The notes: generated by a model not told the origin, from the sequence alone. Shown: positions 44,401 to 62,751, counted from the stretch's first letter. The stretch is DNA of 64,000 nt from Streptomyces sp. NBC_00306 (GCF_036169555.1 NZ_CP108032.1:7874001-7938000), one strand, 5' to 3'. A program made the numbers and translations.

Positions 44401-47400
44401 GCGTGGGCAAGGCGCTGGAACGGCCCGTCGACATGCGCGACTTCTTCGAGCAACCGACGATCGCCGAGTTCGTCGCCGCCCTGCCACCGGCGCCCTCCCG
44501 CCCGATGCCGCGGATCGGCAAGGTGGTCCGCAGCGGGGACTTCCCGCTCTCCTTCGCCCAGGAGGGCCTGTGGTTCCTGAACCGGCTCGAACCCGATGCC
44601 CCGGACTACATGGCCGCCCTGGCCTGGCGGGTCGACGGAGTCCTCGACCGGGAGCGCCTCGACCGAGCCCTGCGACAGCTCGTCGACCGGCACGAGTCGC
44701 TGCGCACCACCTTCCCGCTGGTCGACGCGCAGCCCGTGCAGCGCGTGGCCACCGGGATGGAGACGGCAGCAGCCTGGTACGACCTGCGCTCGGTACCCGA
44801 TCCGTACGATGCGGCGGTCAGGCACGCCGGCGAGGAACTGCACCGGCCGTTCGACCTGGCCACCGGCCCGCTGTTCCGGACCATGGTCTGGCAGCTCGAC
44901 GCCACGGATCACCTGCTGGTGCTGGCGATGCATCACATCGTCTCCGACGGCTGGTCGATGGGCGTACTCGTCCGCGAACTGGGTGATCTGTACGCCGGCG
45001 AGAGCCTGCCCGACCTGCCGGTGCAGTACGCCGACTACGCCGATTGGCAGCGGCGTGAGTTGGGTGGGGATGGTGTTGCGGGGGAGTTGGGGTTTTGGCG
45101 GGGGCGGTTGTCGGGGTTGCCGGTGTTGGAGTTGCCGGTTGATCGTGTGCGTCCGGTGCAGCCGTCGTGGGTGGGTGGGACGTGTGAGTTCTCTCTTGAG
45201 CCGGAGTTGGTTGCGGCTTTGGAGCGGTTGGGGCGGGAGCACAATGCGACGTTGTACATGACGTTGCTGGCTGCGTTTCAGGTGTTGGTGGGTCAGTGGA
45301 GCGGGCAGTGCGATTTCGGTGTGGGGACGCCGGTTGCGGGGCGTGGTCGTCCTGAGGTCGAGGGTGTGATCGGGCTGTTCGTGAACACCCTGGTCATGCG
45401 TGCCGACCTGTCCGGAGACCCCACCTTCACCGAACTGCTCGCCAGGGTCCGTGACCACATGCTCGACGCACTCGACCACCAGGACGTGCCCTTCGAGCGG
45501 GTGGTGGAGGAGCTCCGGCCGGACCGTGACCTCAGCCGCTCGCCGCTGTTCCAGACCATGTTCGACCTCGAGGTCCGCTCCATCGCGGCGCCGCGACTGG
45601 GCACCGCGACGTTGCACCCCGCGGACATTCCCTTCGACGTCACCAAGTACGACCTGATGTTCACCTTCGCCACCGACCCGGGTGCCGCCGGCGGATTCGT
45701 GCAGTACCGGGCTGATGTGTTCGATGAGGTGTCGATCGGTCGGTTGGTGGAGCGGTGTCGGGTGTTGTTGGCGGGGGTGGTGGCTTCGCCGGGTGTGCGG
45801 GTGAGTGGTTTGGGTTTGCCGGCGGGTGAGTTGGGTGTGTTGCGTCGTTGGGGTGCGGGTGAGGTGTCGTCGGGTCTGTCGCGGGATCCGGTGGTGTTGT
45901 TCGAGGAGCGGGTGGGGCGTGTTCCTGAGGGTGTGGCGGTTGTTGGTCGGGATGGTGTGGTGTCGTATGCGGAGTTGAATGCGCGGGCGAATCGGGTGGC
46001 TTGGTGGCTGCTTGGTCGGGGTGTGTGTGCTGAGGTGCCGGTGGGGGTGCGGCTGCGGCGGGGTGTGGACATGCTCGTTGCGGTGTTGGGTGTGTTGAAG
46101 GCCGGTGGTGTGTATGTGCCTTTGGATCCGGCGTGGCCTGCGGAGCGGGTGGAGTTCGTCCGTTCGGATGTGGGTGCTGGTGTGGTGTTGGAGGGTCCGT
46201 TGCCGGACGGGGGTCGGGATGATGATCCCGGGGTTGCGGTGGTGGATGGTCAGTTGGCGTATGTGATTTATACGTCGGGTTCGACGGGGCGGCCGAAGGG
46301 TGTGGGGGTGTCTCGTGGGTCGATGGCGGGGCATGTGTCGCGGATGCGGGGTCGGTTCGGGTTGGGTGCGGGGGATCGGGTTCTGCAGTTTGCTGCGTTG
46401 GCGTTCGATGCGTCGGTGGAGCAGATTTTCCCGGCGTTGACGTGTGGGGCCGCGTTGGTGCTGCCGGAGCACGGTCTTGTCGCTCCGTCCCAGCTCCTCA
46501 CCGACCTCGACCACTACCGCGTCACGGTCATGGAGGTGGTTCCCGGATATCTCACCGAACTGATCGCCGAACTCTCCGCGGACGGCACCACGCAGCCCGC
46601 CTGGAGCCCCGACCACCTGCGGCTGCTCGTCCTCGGCGGAGACACCGTCCGGCCGGCCGACCTCGCCTGGTGGACCTCGCACTTCCCCGAGATGGCCGTG
46701 GTCAATACCTATGGTCCGACGGAGGCGACGGTTTCGTCGACGGTGTTCGATGTGCCGGCGGGGGTGGAGTGCGGGAGCGGTGTGCCGATCGGGCGTGCGG
46801 TGGGGGATCGCTGTCTGTATGTGCTGGACGGTGGGTTGTGCGAGGTGCCGGTGGGTGCTGTCGGTGAGTTGTTCATCGGTGGTGGTCAGTTGGCGCGTGG
46901 GTATGTGGGTCGTGCGGGGTTGACGGCGGACCGGTTTGTGCCGGATCCGTTCGGTGGTGAGGCGGGGGGCCGGCTGTACCGGACGGGGGATCTGGTGCGG
47001 TGGCGTGAGGGGTTCCTGGATTTCTGCGGTCGTACCGATGGTCAGGTGAAGGTGCGTGGTTTCCGGGTCGAGGTCGGTGAGGTGGAGTCTCGGCTGAGGG
47101 AGCACCCGCTGGTCGGTGACGCGGTGGTGGTGGTGTGGCAGGACCGTCTGGTCGCGTATGTGGCCGGGCAGCGGGGTGTGGCGACGGATCAGGTGCGGGA
47201 GTGGCTGGGGGAGCGGCTGCCGGAGTACATGGTGCCGGCGGTGCTGATCCTGTTGGACGAGCTGCCGCGCACGGTGGGCGGCAAGGTCGACCGTGACCGG
47301 CTTCCCGATCCGGACGGACACCGTCCGACGCTGTCCGGGGAGTACGTCGCTCCGCGGAACCCGACCGAACAGGCCATCGCCGACGTCTGGAAGGAAGTCC

Positions 47401-47642
47401 TCCAGGTCGACCGGATCGGCATCCACGACAACTTCTTCGACCTCGGCGGCCACTCACTCCTCGCCACCAGAGTCGTCATTCGACTACGGGCGGCGTTCGG
47501 CTGCGAGATCGGCGTGCGAACCCTCTTCGAGCGGCCGACCGTGACCCGGCTCGCCGCCGCGGTCGAGGAACAGCTGATGCGGGAGATCGCAGGGATGACC
47601 GGCGAGGACGTCGAGCAGGCACTGAAGGAGCAGCAGGCATGA
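41436..47642 (+). CDS. Nonribosomal peptide synthetase NRPS-1, two modules (C-A-T-C-A-T)
   Basis: This 2068-residue protein starts at GTG 41436, 5 bases after GAGAGGAG. Module 1: C domain (HHIVSDGWS, His145-His146), A domain (YTSGSTGRPKG from Tyr589, Lys923 in GGKVD) and carrier with Ser980 in GGHSLL. Module 2: C (His1166-His1167), A (YTSGSTG from Tyr1612, Lys1950) and carrier Ser2007. Pocket residues aligned by eye to GrsA positions 235-331 plus Lys517 read D-A-E-N-I-G-A-V-S-K for module 1 and D-A-E-E-V-G-T-V-S-K for module 2. The Glu at 239 suggests a substrate with a polar or cationic side chain, but I cannot name it. There is no epimerase, methyltransferase or thioesterase. Large parts of the two modules are near-identical DNA with unusual T/G-ending codons. 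The stop overlaps the NRPS-2 start. Confidence 0.95.
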   Translation: MQTGKTNLRPEGCAEVDHALSFAQDRMWFLDRLEGGRSTAYVATPMWRVHGPLDRKRLELALSRLVARHQSLRMRFVERDGTPRVLVADRLDARIDWRDAATAAEVETEAAAEAGEPFDLTTGPLFRVVVWRLSDTEHVLLAAMHHIVSDGWSISLFVRDLGAFYDGDTLPELSLPYTEFADWQRRELGGDGVAGELGFWRERLSGLPVLELPVDRVRPVQPSWVGGTCEFSLEPELVAALERLGREHNATLYMTLLAAFQVLVGQWSGQCDFGVGTPVAGRGRPEVEGVIGLFVNTLVMRADLSGDPTFTELLARVRDHTLDALDHQDVPYEQVVRELRPERSDTDSLIDTWFAMQNVPDDQGTGTLRFTDYETDRPRALFSVSLFAQPRDDEMAMTLVYRADVFDEVSIGRLVERCRVLLAGVVASPGVRVSGLGLPAGELGVLRRWGAGEVSSGLSRDPVVLFEERVGRVPEGVAVVGRDGVVSYAELNARANRVAWWLLGRGVCAEVPVGVRLRRGVDMLVAVLGVLKAGGVYVPLDPAWPAERVEFVRSDVGAGVVLEGPLPDGGRDDDPGVAVVDGQLAYVIYTSGSTGRPKGVGVSRGSMAGHVSRMRGRFGLGAGDRVLQFAALAFDASVEQIFPALTCGAALVLPEHGLVAPSQLLTDLDHYRVTIANLPPAYFGELVDRLAEREADALGALRLMILGGDVLRPAEARTWSDRYPDVPLLNAYGPTEATVSSTVFDVPAGVECGGSVPIGRAVGDRCLYVLDGGLCEVPVGAVGELFIGGGQLARGYVGRAGLTADRFVPDPFGGEAGGRLYRTGDLVRWREGFLDFCGRTDGQVKVRGFRVEVGEVESRLREHPLVGDAVVVVWQDRLVAYVAGQRGVATDQVREWLGERLPEYMVPAVLILLDELPRTVGGKVDRDRLPDPDGHRPTLSGEYIAPRNPTEQAIADVWKEVLQVDRIGIHDNFFDLGGHSLLVTLAVARVGKALERPVDMRDFFEQPTIAEFVAALPPAPSRPMPRIGKVVRSGDFPLSFAQEGLWFLNRLEPDAPDYMAALAWRVDGVLDRERLDRALRQLVDRHESLRTTFPLVDAQPVQRVATGMETAAAWYDLRSVPDPYDAAVRHAGEELHRPFDLATGPLFRTMVWQLDATDHLLVLAMHHIVSDGWSMGVLVRELGDLYAGESLPDLPVQYADYADWQRRELGGDGVAGELGFWRGRLSGLPVLELPVDRVRPVQPSWVGGTCEFSLEPELVAALERLGREHNATLYMTLLAAFQVLVGQWSGQCDFGVGTPVAGRGRPEVEGVIGLFVNTLVMRADLSGDPTFTELLARVRDHMLDALDHQDVPFERVVEELRPDRDLSRSPLFQTMFDLEVRSIAAPRLGTATLHPADIPFDVTKYDLMFTFATDPGAAGGFVQYRADVFDEVSIGRLVERCRVLLAGVVASPGVRVSGLGLPAGELGVLRRWGAGEVSSGLSRDPVVLFEERVGRVPEGVAVVGRDGVVSYAELNARANRVAWWLLGRGVCAEVPVGVRLRRGVDMLVAVLGVLKAGGVYVPLDPAWPAERVEFVRSDVGAGVVLEGPLPDGGRDDDPGVAVVDGQLAYVIYTSGSTGRPKGVGVSRGSMAGHVSRMRGRFGLGAGDRVLQFAALAFDASVEQIFPALTCGAALVLPEHGLVAPSQLLTDLDHYRVTVMEVVPGYLTELIAELSADGTTQPAWSPDHLRLLVLGGDTVRPADLAWWTSHFPEMAVVNTYGPTEATVSSTVFDVPAGVECGSGVPIGRAVGDRCLYVLDGGLCEVPVGAVGELFIGGGQLARGYVGRAGLTADRFVPDPFGGEAGGRLYRTGDLVRWREGFLDFCGRTDGQVKVRGFRVEVGEVESRLREHPLVGDAVVVVWQDRLVAYVAGQRGVATDQVREWLGERLPEYMVPAVLILLDELPRTVGGKVDRDRLPDPDGHRPTLSGEYVAPRNPTEQAIADVWKEVLQVDRIGIHDNFFDLGGHSLLATRVVIRLRAAFGCEIGVRTLFERPTVTRLAAAVEEQLMREIAGMTGEDVEQALKEQQA
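41976..44382 (+). repeat. Module-1 copy of a long intragenic NRPS duplication
   Basis: Three blocks, 41976-42358, 42636-43456 and 43629-44382, are nearly identical to blocks in module 2. The blocks cover the middle of C, the A domain up to just past core A4, and A5 through the carrier serine. The unlike segments between them are the C-terminal half of C (42359-42635) and the pocket segment (43457-43628). Confidence 0.9.
45039..47463 (+). repeat. Module-2 copy of the intragenic NRPS duplication
   Basis: Partner blocks are 45039-45421, 45705-46525 and 46710-47463, at offsets of 3063, 3069 and 3081 bases from module 1. All offsets are multiples of three. The non-matching pocket segment is 46526-46709. 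Codons in the shared blocks end often in T or G (GTG, GGT, TTG), while the unlike segments use normal C/G-ending Streptomyces codons. Confidence 0.9.
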
Positions 47643-50600
47643 GCACGATGCACGGACTGGTCGAGGCCCAGGTCAGACGTACCCCTGACGGCATTGCCCT
47701 GGAGTTCGAGGGCGAGGAGATGACCTACCGGGAACTGGAGCGGAGGGCCAACCGGCTCGCCCACGCGTTGCGCCGGCACGGCGCCGGACCGGAGACCGTC
47801 GTCGCCGTCGGCGCCCAGCGCTCCCTGGACCTGGTCGTCTCCCTGCTGGGCATCCTCAAGAGCGGCGCCGCGTATCTGCCGCTGGACCTGGAACTGCCCA
47901 CCGAGCGGCTGGCCTACATGGTCGGGCAGGCCGGCGCGGTCGCGCTCGTCCGCGGCCCCGGCATGGACTGTGATCTCGGCCGGTCCGGACTGCCCGAGGT
48001 GACCCTGGCCGGCACTGCCGGCGAGTCCGACGAGCCCTGTGGCGTCGTCGTCGACGGGCGCAACGCCGCCTACGTCATGTACACCTCTGGGTCCACCGGC
48101 CGGCCCAAGGGCGTGGTGGCCGAGCACCGGGGTGTCTGCAACCGTCTGGTCTGGGGCCAGCACGAGTACGGTATGACGTCCGACGAGCACGTGCTCCAGA
48201 AGACTCCGTACGCCTTCGACGTCTCGGTGTGGGAGCTGTTCTGGCCGCTCACCGTCGGCGCCCGTCTGGTCATCGCCAAACCCGGCGGACACCGCGACAG
48301 CGGCTACCTCGTCGAGCTGATCCAGCGGCGCGAGATCACCACTGTCCACTTCATCCCCACCATGCTCGCTCTGTTCATCGGCGAGCGGGGTGTGGAGGAA
48401 TGCCGCAGCGTCCTGCGCATCATGACCAGCGGCGAGGCGCTCCCCACCGACCTGCAGAACCGGGTGCTGCGCGTCCTGTCGCACATCGAACTGCACAACC
48501 TCTACGGCCCGACCGAGGCGTCCATCGAAGTGAGCGCCTGGCAGTGCAGACCCGGCTGGCCCGGTGCCGGCGTGCCGATCGGCGCGGCAGTGGCCAACAC
48601 GCAGCTCTACATCCTCGACGACGACCTGCGCCAGGCGCCGGGAGACGGACCCGGGGAGCTGTACCTCGCAGGAGTGCAGCTCGCCCGCGGCTACTCCGGG
48701 CAGCCGGGGCTCACCGCGGAACGCTTCCTGCCCGACCCCTACGGTCAGCCGGGCGCACGGATGTATCGCAGTGGCGATCTGGCCGGCTGGCACCGCCCTG
48801 GTGTGGTCGACTACCTCGGCCGGGTCGACGACCAGCTGAAGCTCGCCGGCAACAGGGTCGAACTCGGCGAGATCCAGGCCGTGCTGAACGAACTGCCCGG
48901 TGTGCGCGCCGGTGTGGTGGTGGCCACCGGCTCGGCCGCCGAACAGCGGCTCGTCGCCTACGTCGTCGGAGCCGATCTCGACATCGCCGTACTGCGCGAG
49001 CAGTTGGCCGGTCTGCTCCCCGCCTACATGGTGCCGTCCACCTTCGTGGAGCTGGCCGAGCTGCCACTGACCTCCAGCGGAAAGCTGGACCGCAAGGCCC
49101 TGCCGGCCCCGGACCGCCCCGACCTCGCCACCCCGTACCGGGCCGCCGGGACCCCGGTCCAGGAGAAGCTGGCCGCCGTGTGGGCATCGGTCTTCGGCGT
49201 TGCGAGGATCGGCGTCGACGACACGTTCCTCGCACTCGGCGGCCACTCCCTGCTCGCCGTGCGGCTCATCTCCCGGCTGCGCGAGGAGGCCGGTGTCGAC
49301 ATCTCGATGCGCGACCTGTTCGCCGGACTCACCGTCGCCGAACTCGCCGACACGGTCACCGCGGCACCTGCCGGTAACGCCGCCACGGCACCCGTCCTGA
49401 GCCGGGGCGGCGACGACGAGCCCGTCGTCCCCTCGTTCGGGCAGGAACGGCTGCTGTTCCTCGAGCAGATGAACCCGGACAGCTCCGCCTATGCCATCCC
49501 GGTCGCCTGGCGGATGGAAGGGCGGCTCGACGAAGGCGTCCTGCGCCGCGCCCTGGAGCGACTGGCCGCGCGGCACGACGCCCTGCGCACCCGTTTCCCG
49601 GGCATCGACCGCGCACCCGTCGTCGCGCCCGAACCCCTGGTGGACCTGCGCCGCGTCGACGCCGGCGCATGGAACGACGACCTCGCCTCCGCCGAGATCC
49701 GCCGGCCGTTCGACCTGGCCGCCGGGCCCGCCTGGCGGGCCGTCCTGATCAGCCTCCCCGGGCACGACGTCCTGCTGCTGGTGCTGCACCACATCGTCGC
49801 CGACGGCTGGTCCCTGGGCGTCATCGCCCGTGAGCTGGGCGACCTGTACGCAGGCGCCACCCCGCCGGCGCCGCCCGTGCGGTACGCCGACTTCGCCCGT
49901 TGGCAGCGCGCAGCGCTCACCCCGGACCGGCTGGCCGGCGAACTGGAGTGGTGGCGCACCGCCCTGGACGGGGCTCCCGCCCTGGAGCTCCCCACCGACC
50001 GGCCACGGCCGATGGTGCTCGGCACGGAAGGCGCCACCCACCGGTTCGAGCTGCCGCAGGAGGCCCTGCGCTCGCTGACCCGGCGTGCTCGGAGCGACGC
50101 CGCCACCCTGCACACCGTGCTCCTGATGGCGTTTCAGGTCCTGCTCGGCCGGTGGAGCGGGCAGAGAGACTTCGTCGTGGGCACACCCGTCGCCGGCCGT
50201 ACGACCTCCGAGGTGGAGAACGTCGTCGGCTTCTTCGTCAACACCCTTGCGGTGCGGGCCGATCTCACCGGCGACCCCACCTTCGCCGAGCTGCTCGGCC
50301 GGGTCAGGGAGGCCACCCTCGGGGGATACGAGCACCAGGACGTGCCGTTCGAACGGGTGGTGGAGGAACTGCGGCCGGAGCGGGACCTCAGCCGCACCCC
50401 GGTGTTCCAGACCATGTTCGCGCTGCGGGACACCGCCGCCACAGCCCTGCGAGTGCCCGGGATGCCCGCCGAGGAGATCCCGCTCGGCTGGCGGACCGCG
50501 AAGTTCGACCTCACCCTCTTCGTCGACCAGGCCGCCGACGGGTCCTGCACCGGCCTGATCGAGTACGCCACCTGCCTGTTCGACCCGGCGACGGTGGAGC

Positions 50601-53600
50601 GGATAGCCGACGGGTACCGCCGCCTGCTGCTCACGCTCGCCGAGGACGCCGAGGACGCCGAGGGCCGGCTGGGCGACTGGGACGTCCTGGACGCCGATGC
50701 CCGCGCCCGTCTGGTCGAGCTGGGCACCGGTCCCACGCCCGCGATCCCTGCGCGCGCCCTGCACCAGCTCGTCGCCGACCAGGCGGCCGACCGGGGCGAC
50801 GAGCCGGCCGTCGTGGACGGCGAATCCATCTGGACCTACGCCCAACTGGACGGGCGGGCCAATCGATTGGCCCGGCACCTGCTCGCCCTCGGCGTGGGCC
50901 CGGAGACCGTGGTGGCGGTCAGCCTGCCCCGCTGCGCGGACCTCGTCCTCGCCCAGCTCGCGGTGCTGAAGGCAGGCGGCGCCTATGTGCCGCTCGACGC
51001 GGACCAGCCCGCCGAGCGCAGCCGGCACATGCTCGACGACACCGCCGCGACGCTGCTCATCACATCCGCCGGCCACCTGTCGGCGGACGGCCTGGGCCTG
51101 CGGGTCGTCGATCTTGTCGCGGACGCCGGGGAGATCGACCGGTTGCCGGACACCGCACCCGCAGTGAGCGTCTGCCCGGACAGCCTCGGCTACGTCGTCT
51201 ACACCTCCGGTTCCACCGGGCGCCCCAAGGGCATCGGCATCACCCACCGCGGGCTGGTCCGTACCGTCCACGAGAGCGACTACCTGACCCTCGGGCCGGA
51301 CGACCGGGTGGCGTTCGCGGCCAGTCCCGTCTTCGACGCGGCCACCTTCGAGGTGTGGGCCACCCTGGTTGCCGGAGCGACCCTGGTGGTCACCCCGCCG
51401 GATGTCGCGCTGTCGCCCGCGGCCCTTGCGGCGCACCTCACCCGGCACCGGGTCACCACCCTGTTCCTCACCACCGCGCTGTTCCACCAGCTCGTCCGGG
51501 AGCGGCCCGGCGCTCTCGGCGGACTGCGGCACGTGCTCTTCGGCGGCGAGGCCGCCGACCCGCACACCGTGGAGGCCCTGCTCGCCCACGGCGGGCCCGG
51601 CCGACTGCTGCACATGTACGGCCCGGCCGAGTCGACCACCTTCGGCACCTGGCACGAGGTCACGGCACCGGCCGTCGCCACGGCCGTGCCGATCGGGCGC
51701 CCCATGAACAACACCACCGCGTACGTGGTCGACGAGCGGCTGCGTCCGGTCCCCGTCGGTGTCGTCGGCGAACTGCTCCTCGGCGGCGCCGGCCTGGCCC
51801 GCGGATACCTCGGTGCGGCACACCGCACGGCCGACCGGTTCCTGCCCGACCCGTTCGGCCGGCCCGGCGGCCGGGTCTACCGCACCGGCGACCTGGTGCG
51901 GTGGACGGCACAAGGCCGCCTGGAGTTCATCGGCCGCGCCGACGGGCAGGTCAAGGTGCGCGGCTTCCGGGTGGAGCCCGGCGAGATCGAGACCGCGATA
52001 CGGCGGCACCCGGCCGTGCGGGACACCGTCGTGGTGGCCCGTCCCGACCGCAGCGGCGTCCTCAGCCTCTGCGCGTTCGTCGTGGCCGATCCCGCCGAAC
52101 TGGGGGATCTGCGCGGGTTCATCGGTGAGAGCCTGCCGGCGTTCCTGGTACCGGCCGCCGTGGTCGTGCTCGACGAACTTCCGCTGACCCGCAACGGCAA
52201 GGTGGACCGGGCGGCGCTGCCGGAACCGACGTACGCCCCGACCACCGGCCGGCGGGAGCCGGCGTGCGAGCTGGAACGGCAACTCGCCGAGGCATGGACG
52301 GAGGTCCTCGGTATGGCCGAGCCCGGCATGGACGACGACTTCTTCGCCCTCGGAGGGCACTCGCTGCTGGCCATCAAGATGGTCGGCGCGGTCGCCGAGC
52401 GCACCGGTCGGGAGATGACCTTCCGCGACCTGTTCACCGCCCGCACCATCGCGGCCCTGGCCCGCCTGCTCACCGACGCCGAACAGGTCGGCGCCCCCAT
52501 CGTCCGGGGCGAAGGCACCACGGGGCTGCCGGTGTCCTTCGGGCAGGAACGACTGGTGTTCCTGGACTGCCTCGAGGGCGCCGGCCCGGCGTACACGATT
52601 CCCGTCGCATGGCGCCTGAGCGGACCGCTGGACCGCGACCGGCTGTCCGCCGCGTTCGACGCCCTGGTCGCACGGCACGAGGTGCTGCGCACCCGGTTCA
52701 CGCTGGTCGACGGCGTGGCGTTGCAGGACATCGTCCCCGACTGGGCCGGAGTCGACTGGCGCGAGGCCGGTACGGTCGCCGACGCCGTCAGGGCGGTCCG
52801 GGACGAGGCGCGGGAGCCGTTCGATCTCACCACCGGGCCGCTGTTCCGGGTCGTGGTGTGGCATGCCGGCGACAACGAGCACGTGCTGCTGATGGCCATG
52901 CACCATGCCGTGTCCGACGGCTGGTCCATGGGTCTGCTGATCCGCGAACTGGAGTCCTGCTACGACGGCGCCGAGCCGCCTCCTCCGCCGGTGCGCTACG
53001 CCGACTTCGCGGTGTGGCAACGCGACCGGCTCACCGGGGAACGGCTGGCGGGGGAGCTGACGCACTGGCGGCAGCGGCTGTCCGGCCTGCCGACACTCGA
53101 GCTGCCCACCGACCGTCCCCGCCCGGTCCGCCGCAACGGGTCCGGCGGCTCGGTGGAGTTCACGGTCGACGCGGAGCTGGTCGCCGGACTGGAACGGCTG
53201 AGCCGGGAGCACGGCGCGACACTGTTCATGACCCTGCTCGCCGCCTATCAGGTGCTGTTGGGCCGATGGAGCGGTCAGACCGACTTCGGCGTCGGCACCC
53301 CCGTCGCCGGCCGCGGCAGGCTCGAGGTCCGCGATGTCGTCGGGTTCTTCCTCAACACCCTCGTGCTGCGGGCCGACATGAGTGGAGATCCCTCGTTCAC
53401 CGAGTTGCTCGGCCGGGTCCGCGGCGACGCTCTCAGCGCCTATGAGCACCAGGAGATGCCGTTCGGTCGTCTGGTGGAGGAGCTGCGCCCGGAGCGGGAC
53501 CTCAGCCGATCCCCGCTGTTCCAGGCCATGTTCAGCTTCAACGACTGGAGGCTGGACACTCTGCGGCTCGGCCAGGCGGCCGGTACGGCGGTCCCCGTCG

Positions 53601-55554
53601 ACCGGGGGGCGGCCAAGCTCGACCTCACCCTGGAACTGGTGCAGCGTCCCGACGGACTGGCCGGCGCCATCGACTACACCACCGACATCTTCGATACCGC
53701 CACGATCCGGCGGATGGCCGAGGCGTTCACTCTGCTGCTGCGTGCCGTCGTGGCCGATCCCGCGACACGGACCGGTGATCTGCCGCTCGCCCCGCCGGCC
53801 ACGGCACCCGCGGCCGTGGCACTGCGTCCCGGCGCGTCCAGGCCGCTGCTGGAACGGATCGCCGACCAGGTCCGGGCCACCCCGGACGCGACGGCGGTGA
53901 TCTGCGGTGATCGCGAGGTCACGTACGCCGAGTTGGACCGGCGGGCGAACCAGCTCGCTCACCACCTCGTCGGCCGGGGCGTGGGTCCGGAGACCCGGGT
54001 AGGACTGCGCCTGCCCCGCGGGATCGACACCGTGGTGGGCGTGCTCGGCATCTGGAAGGCCGGAGGAGCGTTCGTCGGACTCGACCCCGACCTGCCCGCA
54101 CGCCGCCTCGCGCGGATCGGCGCCGATGCCGGAGCCCGGCTGGTCGTCGACGAGGACATGTTCAACGATCCGGCGCTCGGCCGGTGTCCGGCCACTCCAC
54201 CGGACCTGATCCGCGACCCGGGCACCCTCGCGTACGTCGTCTACACCTCCGGTTCGACCGGGGCACCGAAGGGTGTCCTGGTCGAGTTCGCCGGCCTCAC
54301 CGGCCACCTCGACACCGTGCTCGACCACTACGAGCTGGGCCCGGACGATGTCGTCCTCCAGCGTGCCTCTGCGTCCTTCGACGCGTTCCTGCGGGACTGC
54401 ATCGGCCCGTTGACGGTCGGCGCGACCGTGCTGATGGCCGGGCAGTCCGACCTGTCCACCCTTGTCACCGATCTCACGGGCCGGCCCGCGCCGACGGCTG
54501 TCCTCAGCATGGTCCCGTCCCTGCTGCACCAGCTTCTCGACGGCGGCGACGTCAGCGAGGTGAGCCTGCCGAAGCTGCGCCTGCTGGTGCTCAGCGGCGA
54601 GCCCTCCACTCCGGCACTGCTGGCCCGCCTGCATGAGGCGCTGCCGGCGCTGCGCAGGGTGGTCAACCAGTACGGCCCGACCGAGTGCACCCTCACCACC
54701 ACATTCGAGGACCTGGACCCGGCGGTGCGGGAGGCGACGGTGTCCATCGGGCGGCCCATGCCGGCCACCACCGTGCACGTACTCGACGAGGCACTGCGAC
54801 CCGTGCCGGTCGGGGTGTTCGGGGAATTGCACATCGGTGGCGCCGGAGTGACCCGCGGCTACCGCAACCAGGCCGGCACGACCGCGCGGTCCTTCGTACC
54901 CGACCCGTTCGGCCCGCCCGGAGCCCGGATGTACCGCACCGGCGACGCCGCACGCCGACTGGCCGACGGGACACTGGAGTTCCGCGGCCGGCTGGACCGC
55001 CAGGTGAAGGTCCGGGGCGTGCGGATCGAACCGGGCGAGGTGGAAGCGTGCCTCGCGCTGCACCCCGCCGTGGGCTCGGCGGCCGTGGTCGCCCGCCCCA
55101 ACGGCCCGAACGGCTGGAAACTCAGCGGCTATGCACAGCGTTCCCCCGGGGCCCGCCTCTCGGCTGCCGAACTGCGGACGCACCTGGAGTCCCGTCTGCC
55201 GTACGCGATGATCCCGACGGAACTGCTGATCCTGGACTGCCTGCCGCTGCTCGCCAACGGCAAGGTCGACCGGCACGCGCTGCCGGAGATCACCGCCACC
55301 GCCCCGGAGAGCGGACCGGGGCATGTCGCACCGCGCACCCCCCTCGAGAAGATCATCGCCGAGGTGTGGGCGGAGCTGCTCGACCGGCCCGACGTCGGCG
55401 TCGAGGACGACTTCTTCGCCCTGGGCGGCCACTCGCTGACCGCGCTGAGAGTCATCTCCCGTCTTCGGTCCCGGCTCGACACCGCGGTCACCCTCCGTGC
55501 CTTCTTCGAGGCCCGGACCATCACCAACCTTGCCCAGAAACTGAAGGAGACGCC

Positions 55555-55558
<4 letters not shown>
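47639..55558 (+). CDS. Nonribosomal peptide synthetase NRPS-2, three modules starting with A (A-T-C-A-T-C-A-T)
   Basis: This 2639-residue protein starts at ATG 47639, overlapping the NRPS-1 stop. It begins directly with an adenylation domain (YTSGSTGRPKG from Tyr148, Lys482) and carrier Ser537, which is a loading-module layout. Then come C (HHIVADGWS, His717), A (Tyr1188, Lys1521), carrier Ser1575, C (HHAVSDGWS, His1755), A (Tyr2202, Lys2542) and carrier Ser2599. Pocket codes by eye are D-V-W-H-M-S-L-I-E-K (very close to the serine code), D-A-F-F-L-G-M-T-F-K (aliphatic, Ile/Val-like) and D-A-R-S-V-S-Q-L-T-K (unusual; Arg at 239 could favour an acidic substrate). There is no epimerase or thioesterase. 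The missing N-terminal C domain means it cannot accept a chain from NRPS-1 in cis order, so it probably starts the peptide. Confidence 0.95.

Positions 55559-62747
<7,189 letters not shown>

Positions 62748-62751
<4 letters not shown>

Noticed and set aside
41094..47453. Two reverse-strand open frames of over 1000 codons antisense to NRPS-1
   Set aside because: They are His/Arg/Thr-rich low-complexity products of the T/G-ending codons in the forward gene, with no ribosome site and no family.
47189..55432. Open reading frame of 2747 codons on the reverse strand across NRPS-2
   Set aside because: It is a mirror of GC-rich codon bias in the real forward NRPS gene. Its translation has no domains and the forward frame shows all NRPS motifs.
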